DNA from: Ricinus communis | Lineage: Eukaryota; Streptophyta; Magnoliopsida; Malpighiales; Euphorbiaceae | Assembly: GCF_019578655.1 (NCBI RefSeq) | Contig: NC_063263.1 | Location: 9,795,001 to 9,859,000, forward strand | Reading direction: 5' to 3' | Length of the DNA stretch: 64,000 nt | In this document: positions 12,680 through 25,694 of the stretch, piece after piece | Layout: every line of letters begins with the position of its first letter | Numbering within the stretch: position 1 is the first letter of the stretch | Notes under the pieces: model-generated | What the model was told of the DNA's origin: nothing | Database searches by the model: none | The model's input: the letters and a program-made list of their open reading frames with translations, nothing else | Made by a program: the position numbers and the translations under genes

Positions 12680-15600
12680 AAAGAGGGTGAAAGACAGTTC
12701 ATTAGTAGGAGTTAATTTGAATTAATTGAGTGTAATTAAATATTATCTCACGCTTAGTATACATCACTGGATGACGAGGGAGATCTAGATCATTTTTGGC
12801 TTTTGTTCTGAACTTACTTTCTTGCCCCTGTTATTTTCTGGTTATTACTGGATACTGCGGGTTTGACTGCTTGACTTGTTCGTTTTGGTTTGAGGATTAG
12901 CGGGTATTTTAGTCATTTTAGAGTTCATAATTAGATTTTCAGGTTGGATTTGTTTAAGGATAGTGTACAAAAAGAAAATGGATATGTTTCCCATATTTTT
13001 TCCAGATCCCAAATGTTTGTATTTTTGACCTTTTCTTTATGAATTATAACAGGCAGCACCAGTATTTTTTTACAGCATATTTTATATAATTTTAAAGTTT
13101 TTTGTTAAAAATAAAATAGATATATATAAACATTAGCACATTCAGTATATAAAACTATTTATATGCTTTCTGACTCCCAAATGTATATTATTTATGGGTG
13201 TTAAAAGAGAGTAAGTATTTTTATAAGGCAAATTCATATAATCTCAAATTGTAAAATGATTGGTTAAAGCTAATAAGTAGGTGACAAATTGATTGTAAAC
13301 AGAGATGTGTTTTGTCTTGTTTATTTAAATTTGTTATATTTATTTTCTTTTATTTTATAAAAGATAAATATAATAAGTATTTATAGAAAAAAAATTATAT
13401 AATTTTAAATTTCAGACGATCACACGATTAAAAATATAATGTGACCTGCAAATTAAAGTAAAAATATAAAAGCCATGGTAATATAAATAAATATATTTAC
13501 TAATCTACATTGCCTTATTTATCTGAAAGATTTTACATTTATTATTATTGTTTTATTTTGTTCATGAATAATGAGTAGAGCGTTTGTCTTTGATATGATT
13601 TCAAACTTCACAGTAATTGGTTAAAGCTAATGATGGAGTGGTAGAAAAATAAAAAATAAAAAAGTCAATGTGGACAGATATATCCATATTCCAACTGATT
13701 TTTCATGTTAAATTATTGTAAATTATTATTATTATTATTCTGTTTCATGAGTAAGAAGTAAAGCAAGTATCTTTTTGTAAAAGAATTTTATTTTCAAAGT
13801 GTTCTTGTTAATTTTGATATTCTTTTTAGTATTATTATTATTATAATAGAAATTTCAAGCTTTCAAATAATAATAATAACTTTATATACTCATTGTTGAA
13901 GGAAACTCCAGAAATTAGTGAGAGGATCTTAATATATGAAATGAGATGTATAAGAAAATGTTAAACGTTGAGTGACAGGATCCACTTGAATTACGGATCT
14001 GTTAAAATTATATTTTTATCAAGAAGCTATCTTTTTTAATTCACCTCAAATAAAAATAATATTGAAAGACTTCCTTAAAAATCTGAAATAAATAAAAACT
14101 AATTTCAACTCAAACACATGGCACACAATATAAAAATAAAGTGTACATTAAGAGTACACCAAATTTCCGATAATTTTAATTAATGAGATAAATTTAAATA
14201 ATTTTACATATTTGAATTGAATTGAGTTGGCTCATTTGCACTCCAAGTTAAGAGAGGGAATAGATAGATTATTAAGTTGGAGAAATTATTTGAAATTTTG
14301 AAAAAAGCAAAGCCAAAAGGGAGGAAAGTAACAAGTGAAGGTTTTGAAATGGTAACGGGAATTTATTACAATTTAAAAAAAAAACACACGTGATGTTGCA
14401 GCCTTTATTATTACATCTTAGTATTATCTCCTACTACTGGGAAGGTGACCTGGACCCCACATGATGGGTGACATAACCTCAACCTTTCCTTAACCTTGTT
14501 TGTTTAATTATGTAGTAATTTTGCCATTAGTGCCTGCGGAAACAGAATTTCAAAAAGATTAGAGTACCCACCCACTCACACCCTTGTTTTCATTAGTTTC
14601 AGGCTAATTTCTCCCGCACAAGAAGGTCAGTCGGTGGGTGGGTGTCTCCCTTACTTCATTTCTTATTTACGTGTCCTTTGGTTGCCTGCTCTCTTTCAAA
14701 TCCTTCTTCTTCTTCTTCTTCTTCTTCTTCTTCCCTTTTCCTATATGGTTGTTTAATTGAAAATCTTTAAATTCAGAATTTTATAAATTTAATTTAAATT
14801 TATCTTTCAACAAATAAAAAATAATATAAATTTATATATTTCTAGAAAATTTATAGAAGATGAAAAGTTTTAAAAATCTAATCATTTTTAAACGAATAAA
14901 TTTTTTTTATAATATTTCAATATTATTTCAAATAAATTTTATTATTCCAAAATTATTCTAAATGAAAATTTGTATTTTATTTTTTAATTTAAATGTTAAA
15001 ACTTTATAAATTTATAAATTCTAAATTCATAAATCTTACTTAAATCCTAAATTTTTTTAGAACCATTTGGTCCAAACCATACATACATTTTATAAATCAA
15101 CCGGATTTAAGAATTCTATATTGGTTCAATTTACCTTTTATTTAAAATAAAAAAAATAAGAGAAAAAAGATAATAAAAGAAAATTACGTTTCTGTTTATA
15201 TTTTTTTTTATATATTAACATAATAATAAAAAATAAAAATAAAAGATGAAATTTATTATTTATTTTTTACTCCTTTAAATAAGAGTGAAAATAAATAAAA
15301 GGGTGAAAAGAAAAAGAGAAATATTTTTGAAGCTTATTTTCTTTACCTCTCTCTATTAAATTCTCAAATATTGGGTTAATATTAGTTAGCAGAATAATTG
15401 CAAGGAAAATCTGCCATGCTTTGTAGAATTCAAAAAAGTGAATGATATAATGAGATTTAGCAAATTTATTGGCAATTACAGTTATATAAGTCTGTATTAT
15501 GGTTCTATATTACAGTTATAAGTCTCATATTTTTATTTATTTTCTAAATGGAGTAAGAGACATGAGATGGGTCCATTTGCATGGTGGAATCCATCTCATC

Positions 15601-16100
15601 ATGTCCCTTGGTCCATAGCCAAGACCCGCTCCAGCAGAATTTTATTCCTTACATTCAATTGAAAAAACAAAATGTGACCTAAGGATTCTGAAAATATAAC
15701 AGTATAGTACTTGATGCATAAATGTGATGTGCAGATTTGCCATATGACACATTAATAAATTTATTATAATTTGAATTTGTGTGATTAAATTAAAAATAAA
15801 TAAATGAGAGAATACTAAAGCTAAATAAATAGATTTTGAACTTAGACGTAATAAATATTAAAATAACTACAACTAGTCATTTGGTTAGTTAGATTTTCAT
15901 CCTTCTAAATTGTTGGTATCTCTTATTTTTTTAATAATAATATCTAACATTTGTAACTGGGATTTAATTTGACGTCCAGTTGTTACTTAAAATTGAAATT
16001 CTTCTTCTAAAAATTTAAGATTGAATTGAAAGGCATACCATGCCACTGGAACTGAACATCGAGATGGAAAGCCGAAAAATTAAACCTGTACTAATACCAT
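12680..16100. other. Long A+T-rich intergenic region with a CTT microsatellite and short repeats
   Basis: No gene is seen. A (CTT)n run lies at about 14702-14733. A short direct repeat (ATTGGTTAAAGCTAAT) occurs at about 13250 and again at about 13616. The rest is low-complexity A+T-rich DNA. Motifs resembling transposon subterminal sequence are present, but no boundaries could be fixed. Confidence 0.5.
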
Positions 16101-16231
16101 ATTATAAATTGAATTGATTTAATTAAATTAAAGTTAAATAAATGAGAGGATATTAAAGTCAAACAAATAGGTTTTGAGCTTAGATCTGACCAATACCAAA
16201 ATGACTAGAACTAATCACTTAGTTGGTTAGA
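15762..16231. repeat. Two diverged direct repeats of about 135 bp
   Basis: Positions 15762-15897 and 16101-16231 align throughout: both contain AAATAAATGAGAG, AAATAGNTTTTGANCTTAGA and CTAGNACTAATCAC-like segments ending in GGTTAG. They are about 335 bp apart. They are probably two pieces of one dispersed repeat family. No terminal features or frames were seen. Confidence 0.55.
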
Positions 16232-16458
16232 CTAATATATTATTCCTTAATAATATAAAATCTCTAATAAAATTAAATCCGACTCATAGTCTATTATCGA
16301 ATAAATTCTTGTGTAAGAAATTAAAATCATACTTTGAAATTATAAAATATAAATAGAAATAATACATTTCCAATAAAAACACTCGATCCATACTTATTTT
16401 ATAATAATAATAATAACCTGAATCTGAATCTTTAATTGATTAATGTCAATAATATAAA

Positions 16459-16953
16459 GACTTAATTGCCAAAAATACCCTGAATTTTGGACTTGTTAAT
16501 AAATATAATACATAATTTTAAATTTTAAATTTCAGCATTATAGTTTGATATTGATTTCAATTCTAATTTTCAGTGTAATTTTCAACCAAGTTTGCTAATA
16601 TGGCATGAATTCCAACGATAATAAAAACGAGTCAAGTCAATATTAAAATTATTTACACATCTCGTTATTAAAATATTATCATTTAAACACATAAAATTAA
16701 TTTATTTTATTTTCTTCACTTTGAAACTTTATTTTTCTAATGTGCTTAAACGGGTAATAGGAATGCTAACTTAGTTCCTCAGTATTTTTGTTGCCGCTAG
16801 AGTTTATGCCACGTCAAAAAATTTGGTTAATAATCACCAAAAGCTAAAATTGAAATCAATATTAAAGTATGATGCTGAAATTGAAATTTTAAAAACTATA
16901 TGCTAGATTTGATAAAATTTTTAAAATTTATGATTATTTTGCCAATTTAAGCC
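16459..16953. mobile_element. Foldback MITE 1, Mutator-like, 9-bp target duplication
   Basis: The left end GACTTAATTGCC and the right end (reverse complement GGCTTAAATTGGC) begin long inverted arms. The left arm's antisense counterpart can be followed for roughly 150-200 bases on the right. The flanks are TAATATAAA (16450-16458) and TAATATATA (16954-16962), matching at 8 of 9 bases. A 9-bp duplication with long terminal inverted repeats is characteristic of Mutator-type transposition. The element has no coding capacity, so it is non-autonomous. Confidence 0.75.
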
Positions 16954-16996
16954 TAATATATAAATATATTATGAAACTTTTAATGAATACATACAA

Positions 16997-17499
16997 GGCT
17001 TAATTGCCAAAAAATTCTATACTTTGCACTTATTATCAAATCTAGCATGAACTGTTCAAATTTTCAATTTTAGTATCAAACTTTAACATTGATTTTGATT
17101 TTAACCTCCGGTAAAATTATCAACAAAATTTATTAACATAGCGTGCACTCCGGCAACAATAATAAAAATGAGGAATTGAGTCAGCACCATCACTATTAAA
17201 ATATTATCGTTTAAGCACATAAGATTAATGAAACTCCAAAATTAATAAAAGAAAAAACATTAATTTATGTACTTAAATGATAATATTTTAATAATGGAAC
17301 GAATTAACAACTCTAATATTGACTCGGTTCTTTTTGTTGTTCTCGAAATTCGCATCAAGCTAGCAGATTTGACAGATAATTTTATTAAATGCTAAAGTTA
17401 AAATCATGTTAAAGTATGATGTTAAAATTGAAAATTTAAATACTATGTGCTAGATTTGATAACAAGTGCAAAGTTTAGGATTTTTTTGGCAATTAAACC
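16997..17499. mobile_element. Foldback MITE 2, same family as its neighbour
   Basis: It begins GGCTTAATTGCC and ends GGCAATTAAACC. The arms are long inverted repeats; for example the ATCAAATCTAGCA segment near 17038 pairs with TGCTAGATTTGAT near 17450. The flanks TACATACAA (16988-16996) and TATATACAA (17500-17508) match at 8 of 9 bases. It shares end sequence and internal motifs with the element 43 bases upstream and is likewise non-coding. Confidence 0.78.
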
Positions 17500-17509
17500 T
17501 ATATACAAT

Positions 17510-19690
17510 GGGTATCAAAGTTTTATTATTATTTTTTTTTTAGTACCATATTCATTATTTGTGATTCAATTAATGGTACCTATTAGAATATCGGGTGGTT
17601 ATTTATTGATGTGTTAATTAGGGTCATATGCTTAAATGAACTTTCGATTGTCACATTAGTAAAAAATCACCGAAATTCCAATGAGTACTGACATCACTAA
17701 GAATGTAGAATAACAACAATATAATTTGTGTTAACTAGGAACTTTAGGAATAATGTTTAAAGTTTGAATTAATTTTTGTCTTTCATTTGTGTTGTAGGTA
17801 TGTATTTATAAAAAAAATGTTAGTTATTTCCATGTGGAATGGTGGTTCGCTTATTGAGTATGATAGCGGTCTAGGTGGGGGCTATCGAGTATTGATGAAT
17901 TCTTAACTAGTATAGAAATTTAACTTTATGTGAGTCTCCATTGGATACCATCCATTGTAACATAAGTAATAAGTGTATTATTAAAAGAAAATAAATTAAA
18001 AAATTGATACTATTTAAATATAAATAGAAAAATTTTAATACAAGTAAAGTATGTGAATGATAAAATGCAGTTTTTTTTTTAATATATTTTCTTTGTATTA
18101 CTACAATGGTGTTATTTATGGTCATAAGAATTAGAGGATGAATGAAAATAAGAAAGGAGACAGGATTCATTCACATTCTATAGATCCAGAAACAAATAAT
18201 TAAAATGTAGATCTTCAAATGGGTTCTTCTGAAAACTCATTCATTTGCTCTGTATATTTATTTTGCTTGAAGTTTGAGGTTTGAATAGTAAGGAAACACA
18301 CCCTTTGTTGTAATTGTTACTTCTCCCCTGATGCCCAATTTTGTAGCTTGTCTCTATGATTATACACAAAAGAGAGAATAGAATTTGAGAAATGCTGCAA
18401 TTTGTCCCTTACTAATGAAATTACCAGTTTTAGCACCTGTAAATTCTGTTCATCTTTTTTTGTTAAATTGTGAGTTAATTATTTAAAACGAATTAATTAA
18501 ACAAAGAAGACTAAATGATTATTGTTAACATTGAAAAATAGTTTATTTTCTGCTTTTTTTTCTTAAAATTTCTTTTTCATTCCTTATCATCTTTTATATA
18601 TCTTCTATTGTTATTATTATATACTTTAATCTATTTTCAATTTTTACTTTCATTCTTCGAGATAGGATTTTCAGTCTTGACTGCATGTTTTTTTAATTGT
18701 ATAAAAATAAAATACTGACATTAAATCTAAAAGTATTTTATAAGGTACACTTGGCAACTTACATTACAAAATGAGCTAATATTTCAATTCAAGAAATGAA
18801 ATATATTACATAATAATTTTTTATTATAAATAAATTTATAACTTTTAAACTATATACTAAATTAAGAATTTTTTTAAATTTCTTGAAGTTGAAATAGAAG
18901 CACTATATTGAGTGTCCTTATGTCAAGGAAACATGTTACTAATAGTGTTCAACAATTCGATGGGATGTTTGAACCTGCTGTTATTGCATTCCTTGGACAC
19001 TGCTTCCTTGTGTATAGGATTTTGTTTCCTTATGTTCATTCATTATTTTAGTAAATACTTTTTCCTCATTTTAATGAATTTTTTTTTTTTTGCTTTTATA
19101 GCAATTTATTACATTTTATTTTTGTCTTTTTTGATAAATTATGAATTAACTTTTTAGTTAGAATATTGTGAACAAATAAGAGGGCCCGAAAATGAAAATT
19201 ACTAAACTAATAATAAATTGAAAATATTGCAAAATAACTGTTTTTATAGTAAGAGAAAATATATTCAGAACTAAAAATTAAAACATTATTATTTCTTCTA
19301 TTTTTTTTTTAATTTATTAGAGTTTAATAAATAGAGACTAGAGGTTGCTATCTGGAAATGATAACTCAAGACAGACACTAGAAATTAAAATTTGATTATT
19401 TAATTGAAGATCTATTATTTTCTTTTTCTTGTATATAATTTCATTTAAATAATGATCCTAAATACTAGAGGGAGAAGAAAATTATTTTGTTTCTTGTATA
19501 TAATTTTATTATTATTATTATTATTTAGTTTTTAAATAAAAAGATCTTTGAAGACTTGAAACATTCCCATAAGTATTAATTCTCATAAATATTTAACGTA
19601 ATTCATTTATAGGTATGTAATTTGATCTTCAGTAAGTGCAAAATTTGATATCTAATTAAAAGAAACGCCAATTTCTATATCGAAAGTTAC
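17510..19690. other. Intergenic region upstream of the BAHD gene
   Basis: A+T-rich with no convincing gene. Several runs of eight or more T are present. The segment at about 18385-18450 (GCTGCAATTTGTCCCTTACTAATG...) reads like a foldback-type transposon end, but I found no clear partner arm. Confidence 0.4.
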
Positions 19691-19691
19691 A

Positions 19692-19699
19692 CTATAAAT
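19692..19699 (+). promoter_or_regulatory. TATA box of the BAHD gene
   Basis: TATAAATA lies 77 bases upstream of the start codon and is followed by an A-rich leader. This spacing suits a plant core promoter with a leader of about 50 bases. Confidence 0.6.
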
Positions 19700-19775
19700 A
19701 CAGAAACATGGAAAATTGAAAATAACAAGAGCAAAGCTTTAATTACAGCACAATTTAGATTGAAAAGCGCACCAA

Positions 19776-21116
19776 ATGAAGGTTGAGATCATCTCCAGAG
19801 AAATGATAAAGCCATCATCTCCAACTCCTATTCATCTTAAAGACTTTAAAATATGTCTTCTGGATGAGTTAGCTCCTCCATCTTATGCCCCAATCCTTCT
19901 TCTTTATTCTTCAACTGATTTTGTTAATGAAAATTGCTTCTCTGCAGTAGCAGACAAGTTAAAGAAGTCACTGTCTCAAACTCTTGTTCACTTCTACCCT
20001 TTTTCTGGTAAACTGAAAGAAAACCTGAATTCTATTGATTGTAATGACGAAGGTGCTCTCTTTCTTGAGGCTAAAGTTAATGTTGCGCTCTCAAAGATTG
20101 TCAAGAACCCAGAAACTAATATGCTGTGTCAACTTTTCCCTTTTGATCCTTACGATGCCGCGGTTGATGGGGAAATTAGAGTAACCACTGGTGTTCAAGT
20201 CAATGTTTTTGAGTGTGGTGGTGTTGGAATTGGTGTGTGCGTTTCTCACAAAATTGCTGATGGTGCAACCATGGCTTCTTTTATCAGTTCTTGGGCTTCA
20301 TCAGCAACTGCAACTGGTAGTGATGATGATCATCAAGCTTTTTCTTCTCCTCGGCTCGATTCGGCTATGATATTCCCACCTAAGGGTATGGATATGATGA
20401 AACATTGTAATATGGTTATTAGAAATGAGAAAATAATGACTAAGAGATTCGAATTTGATTGGAAAAAGTTGGCTAATCTAAAAGCCAATATTGATGCAAA
20501 TGGCGTTAGTGAGAAGATAAACCCTACGCGTGTGGAAGCTGTGACAGCACTTATTTGGAGATCAGCAATGGAAGTGAAAAGATCAATATCAGAGCAAGAT
20601 ACAATCCCATGTTCTATTGCTACGCATTTAGTGAACATAAGGGAAAGAATGCGTCCACCATTGCCAGGGCACTCCATAGGTAATCTTTGGCGGCTAGCTG
20701 TAGCACCATATCTCGAATTCAAGAAAGACGTGAAACTACAGGAATTAGTGGGTCTTATTCGAGAATCAATACGCAGAATTGACAATGATTACGTGACTGA
20801 ATTGCAAGGAGAAGATGGGTTTGAAAAGGGTATAGAACCACTTAGAGAACTAAGAGAACTAGCTTTATTAGGAGGAGAAGGAGTTGAAGTTTATACCTTT
20901 AGTAGTTTGGCAAGATTTCCATTTTATGAGATCGACTTTGGATTGGGAAAGCCAGTAAAAGTTTGTACAATAACAATGCCTATTAGGAACTGTGTTACTT
21001 TGATAGACACAAGATTTGGCGATGGAATAGAGGCATGGGTTACCCTCACTGAAAATGATATGGCCAAGTTTGAATGCAGTCAAGAGCTTCTCCAGTTTGT
21101 TTCAGCTGCTACTTGA
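19776..21116 (+). CDS. BAHD acyl-CoA-dependent acyltransferase (vinorine synthase-like)
   Basis: A cytosolic enzyme of the BAHD family, which transfers an acyl group from acyl-CoA to an alcohol or amine of a specialised metabolite. The intronless frame of 446 aa has normal family length. The catalytic HxxxD motif is H158-K-I-A-D162 (HKIADGATM). The structural DFGWG motif appears as D387-F-G-L-G391, with Leu in place of Trp. The N-terminal VEIISREMIKPSSPTP block and the YYPFAGR-like block (HFYPFSGKL, 72-80) are typical. The overall pattern most resembles the clade containing vinorine synthase and other alkaloid or terpene acetyltransferases, so acetyl-CoA is a likely donor. The acceptor cannot be read from sequence. 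Just after the stop (21117-21145) there is a short TGCATGC-type tandem repeat. Confidence 0.9.
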   Translation: MKVEIISREMIKPSSPTPIHLKDFKICLLDELAPPSYAPILLLYSSTDFVNENCFSAVADKLKKSLSQTLVHFYPFSGKLKENLNSIDCNDEGALFLEAKVNVALSKIVKNPETNMLCQLFPFDPYDAAVDGEIRVTTGVQVNVFECGGVGIGVCVSHKIADGATMASFISSWASSATATGSDDDHQAFSSPRLDSAMIFPPKGMDMMKHCNMVIRNEKIMTKRFEFDWKKLANLKANIDANGVSEKINPTRVEAVTALIWRSAMEVKRSISEQDTIPCSIATHLVNIRERMRPPLPGHSIGNLWRLAVAPYLEFKKDVKLQELVGLIRESIRRIDNDYVTELQGEDGFEKGIEPLRELRELALLGGEGVEVYTFSSLARFPFYEIDFGLGKPVKVCTITMPIRNCVTLIDTRFGDGIEAWVTLTENDMAKFECSQELLQFVSAAT

Positions 21117-24100
21117 TGCTGAATGCTGCATGCTGCATGCTGATCATGCCTTCAAATGAATATGCCACTATATATGTTTGTGTTCTTTTGGTTCATTGAT
21201 ATTTTTCATAAAAGAAAGCTTTTACTATGTCATTAAAATCGGAGGTAACCTAAACAAAATCTTGAATTAAACTCTGTATTGATCACTTGCAAGCCACTTT
21301 GAAGAATACTATAACTATTTTAGAGCTTTAATTGGGCTTCTGTAAACTTCTTTAATTGCAAAGGGCTTTACGTTTTTTAAGCATTCCATATAACTTTGAA
21401 AAGAATAATAAGAATACCTATATTTTTTTTATATAAAAAATACTGTACTATATTTATTTAATGTTTACTGTATGAAAATATAAAAGATATAGTCTTCTAA
21501 TCTTTTTCTTTTATATAAATACGGCTTTGATTGTTTTTAGTTTTTTTTTTTAATTGTTTGTTAGTAAAACAACAACTGAAAAATAAAACACCATATTTAA
21601 AAAATGATTGAAATTAAGATATTTCTGAAAAATTTCTATAATTTTTCTCTTTTAGTGTCTATCACTTCCATCCATCTAAACTTTAATTAAAGTTCAATTG
21701 ATTAAATAAACAGTTTTCTTTCATTCAAAGATGAAAATTTGATACAGAAAACATTTATGGAATTCACAATCAAATTTGTAAAATCAGCTCTTATACAGGA
21801 TTATTGTTTTCTTATACAAATATTTTATAAAAATAGGGATTTTCTAAAGTAAAGGTTTAGTGACTATTTAAAATCACAATCACACACTATACAACTCTTA
21901 CCAATTTTAAGGCTGTTGAAACCAACTTATACAAAAGAGAAAAAGAAAAGCCTTTGGCCCGCAATCTGGTTTTCAGATTTGGCCCCCTCCGATGATGAGG
22001 TTCGTTAAACTCGAACACTTAGTAATTGATAGCAAAATAATTGAAAAAAAAAAAAAGAAGAATAGAATATAAGATTTAAGAGAGATTTCTGTTAGAATCT
22101 CTTTTGATGTTCTTGGAGATCGATATTTTAAATGTGAACTGCCAATTCCACTAGGATTCCAGAATTCATGATGCACCCATGCAAGGACTAGGATTATAAA
22201 ATTCTTTCTTCTTTATTTGGCTAGTGTTAGATTGACATCCACTCAAAGAGATGGGACTTCAGACTGTCATGTTTATTCAAAAGGTTCAGTTTCCTACAAA
22301 TTCTAATTTGATTGCTTAGAAATCAAAGCCACTAATGATATTTATTATTATATTACATTAAATATTCTTATACTATCATATAAAATAACAAATTATATAA
22401 TATAATAATACATGTTTCATTACTTTCTATTATACACAGCTTAAGATTTTATGATTTGAAAGTTCTTATATTCCTTACGCGAAATATCAAAGCGAATAGA
22501 ATATGTAAAAGATGCCATTCAATTATTTCTTAATCTAACAGTAGACTATGTCTAGAAAGTTAAAAGCATTCATTCCTTGTAAAGAAAGGTTTTCGTAGAA
22601 GAAAGAAAGCGAAGAATGAACCATCTAAAAGAATTGCTAATAGAATAAAGTTAAAAGCAATCTTACTATGAGGCCACTGTTATAACACGAAGAATAATGT
22701 ACCTCTGAGTTTAACTTTATGACAAAAATTGGTAACTACTAAATATAAGTAATTACAATTTTCTAACCCAACAATGTGTAACAAATGTTAATTAGTACCC
22801 ATTTAATTATTTTTACTCAATTGGTAAGACTATTTGTTGTTAAAAGAATTTAGAGGTTAATAAAACTACATCTTGACATAGTAGAAAGGGTGACTTATTT
22901 TTGTGTGTGGTAACTAGGTGAGGTGAAGGGCAACTAAAAACGAAGAGAAAGGTAAAAAGAAAAGGAAAGAAAAGGCTCATTAATAGAAGGGTAGGAGAAG
23001 TGTTGAAATAGCAAAATATTGTTCGTTTAGAAGGAAAGGAGCTAATGCAAAGTGATAGATAAAAGTCTATTTATTATTTTCTAATTTTTTAAAATTTTCT
23101 TCTCCTTTCCATTCCATTACTTAACTAGATTAATGGCGGCCACAAATGGGTTATTTTAACAATAATGAAATTACATTATTATAAATATAAATATAATAAT
23201 TTTAAAATGATATTAAAATATTATCATCACTTTTGAATGTAATTATTTTTAATAAAAAAAAATTCTTAATTAAAAAAAAGTAAAAAAAAGTGTGAGATAA
23301 AATAGAAAGAGAGACAAAGAATGAATAAGAAAAAATATATCACCATTAAAAATAAAAGATCATATGTATCAAGATGTATGATGCAATAGATAAACCTAAA
23401 TTTGCTTCGCCCACACTAGATTTTACATCAATGATGATATTTTTATATCTAATAAGATTAGATTGGAATAATTAAAACATATTAGACAATCAAAAGTAAC
23501 TAATGGAAAAACAAACAACCTCACCAACATTAGAAGATCAATGATAAAAATTATAATCATGTTTGAAACTAAGAAATATAAAAGAAATCTAAGTGAAGAG
23601 AACACTCCAACAAAATTTAAAATTGTCTGACTATGAGTACATATCATATCCTCCTTATTAGATATTATTTCAATATACCCGAATTGAGAAATCGTACTTC
23701 CTTATATATCAAGAGTATATAGAGCAGCTAAAGTCTCATAAGTAACAAATCAAGCTATTGAAGTAAAAATCATTTTGGTGATTAAAAATAATTATTTAGA
23801 TCAATTTCTATGTTAAGATAATATTATCTAGGAATTCTGCATATATAATTAGTGCTTAATTATGTAATTCCTTTGAAATATAATCAACAACTTTCTTAAA
23901 AACTAATTAAGATGTTGCTACAGAAAATTTTCTCTCGCCAAATTATACAAAGCTAATAATTAAGTAGCAGGAAATACTCAAATCTAACAACACAAACGTT
24001 TATAAAAAAAAAACAAGCATGAGTTTAATTGACATTGGAATAACAATTGAGTATGCACTTTTCTTTTCTTTTTTCTTATACTAATTATATGCCTATATCG

Positions 24101-25200
24101 ATTCTTGATAAAAGTACTTTTCAAGTGAAGAGCCTCAAATATGTGTCTCTGGCATTGAAGCATCTTCTTTACCAGCTGCATTGTATTCATTTTCCTCCTT
24201 TAGGAAAGATAATGAAGAAGAAAAGTCTAGTACATTGTTTATAAGAGAAACAAAAAGTCTCAAAAGTAAGTTTCTTTCCATTGAAGAGCATTGTCCAGAT
24301 TGTTAGAGAGTTGAGCGAGAGTGTAAGCATCAAAATCTGACCCTTTAATTAAAAACAAAGAGTCATATGTCATTTTAGCTTGATTTAATTATTTTATTAA
24401 GTTCTTAAAAAATATAAAATTTTTAAAATAAAAATTAAAATATTAACATATCTCTTCAAGTTCCAATCTTTTAGGAAAAGAGATAAAAAAAAAAAAAGTA
24501 AAAGACTAATCAAATAGGTAATAGTTGAAGAAATAATTCCATATCAACAAAATACAAAAAGAGGAACAAAGAAATAAAAGAAACTGGAAAAGGTAGTAAA
24601 AAAGTCAAATTTGATAACAAAAAGAAAAAGAGTAACATTAGTGATTTATGGAGAAAGAAAATTAACAATTATTATCAAATTCTTAAAATAATAATTTAAT
24701 GGTACAGAAAGTGAGACTCTAACAATTTGGAGAATAGTATTAAAAACCGTATAAAATGCCAAATAGGAAAAAGAAAATATATGTTAAGATATTATTTTCA
24801 TATATAGATGGATGTATTCTTTCACTTGTTAAAAAATCTGATTTGAGATATAATTATAATATTAATAAATAAATGAAAGCCAAAAATAGAGGGAAAGAAA
24901 GAGAAGAACATAGAACAACATATGCATATATTAGAACTCTGAAAGAAAATGAGAAGAAACTTAAACATTCAATACAAATTCGTCTTTATGAAGCTTATTT
25001 TTGAGTTACCAAACATCGCGTCAAAGAACAAAGAAAACTGAAATTTTATTTTTTCCTTGTTGCTTCTTCTTCTTCTTCAAGCAGTAAAATAAAGAGAACA
25101 AAAAAGAAAGGAACGATGGAGGAGCTTAGATGTTGAAAATAATCCTCTCAGTAAGTTTCATCAAAGACGTTTCAACTCTTATGATTTATTTATTTAGTTT
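21117..25200. other. Intergenic region, A+T-rich, no gene supported
   Basis: Scattered short frames (for example minus 22176 to about 22060, beginning MHHEFWNPSG) have somewhat coding-like composition but match no family I know and run into a poly-T tract. Purine-rich tracts lie at 22910-22990 and 24480-24660. A (CTT)-type run at about 25060-25080 precedes a very short frame at 25116. Confidence 0.4.
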
Positions 25201-25216
25201 TTTTTTTTAAATATCT

Positions 25217-25690
25217 GTATGGTGATGCATGTATTGATCTAAATCTAATTTCTTATTTAAGAAAAAAAACTGAAAGAACTCTTTTGAGATAATTGTTTTA
25301 CTTTACATTCAAAGCTAATGCATGTGTTGATTTAAGTCTAATATCTTATTTAAAAAAAAAAGAAACTTAAAAGGCTTTTTTACTTTAGAAGATGAATATT
25401 CTACTTTACATTAAATGTTATATACAAATAGAAAGCATAAAAAAAAGAAAAAAAAGAAAAAAAATATTAAAATATAAAGAAATAGTTTATGTTTTTTTAT
25501 ATAAAAAAAATTTGAAGGGACTCTTTTTAAATGGTTGTTTTATTTTACATTAAAAGCTAATGTATATTTTGATATAAGTCTAATATCTGATTAAAAAAGA
25601 AAGAAACTGAAAGGGCTCTTTAGATGGATGTTTTATCTTATTTTAAATGTTAGATACAAATAGAAAGCATAAAAAATAATAATAATAATA
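25217..25690. repeat. Degenerate tandem repeats upstream of the aminotransferase
   Basis: The motif 'AAAGCTAATGCATGTNTTGATNTAAGTCTAATATCTTATTTAA' recurs in diverged form near 25227, 25320 and 25560. Each copy is followed by an A-run and a 'GAAAGGGCTCTTT' segment, and a second part ('GATACAAATAGAAAGCATAAAAAA') occurs at about 25420 and 25658. It is a local duplication of non-coding DNA. Confidence 0.5.
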
Positions 25691-25694
25691 TTAA

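Noticed and set aside
18385..19200. Possible foldback element upstream of the BAHD gene
   Set aside because: The left segment looks like a MITE end, but the candidate right arm near 19175-19240 pairs too weakly.
20333..20785. Minus-strand frame of 150 aa
   Set aside because: It is the antisense shadow of the BAHD coding sequence.
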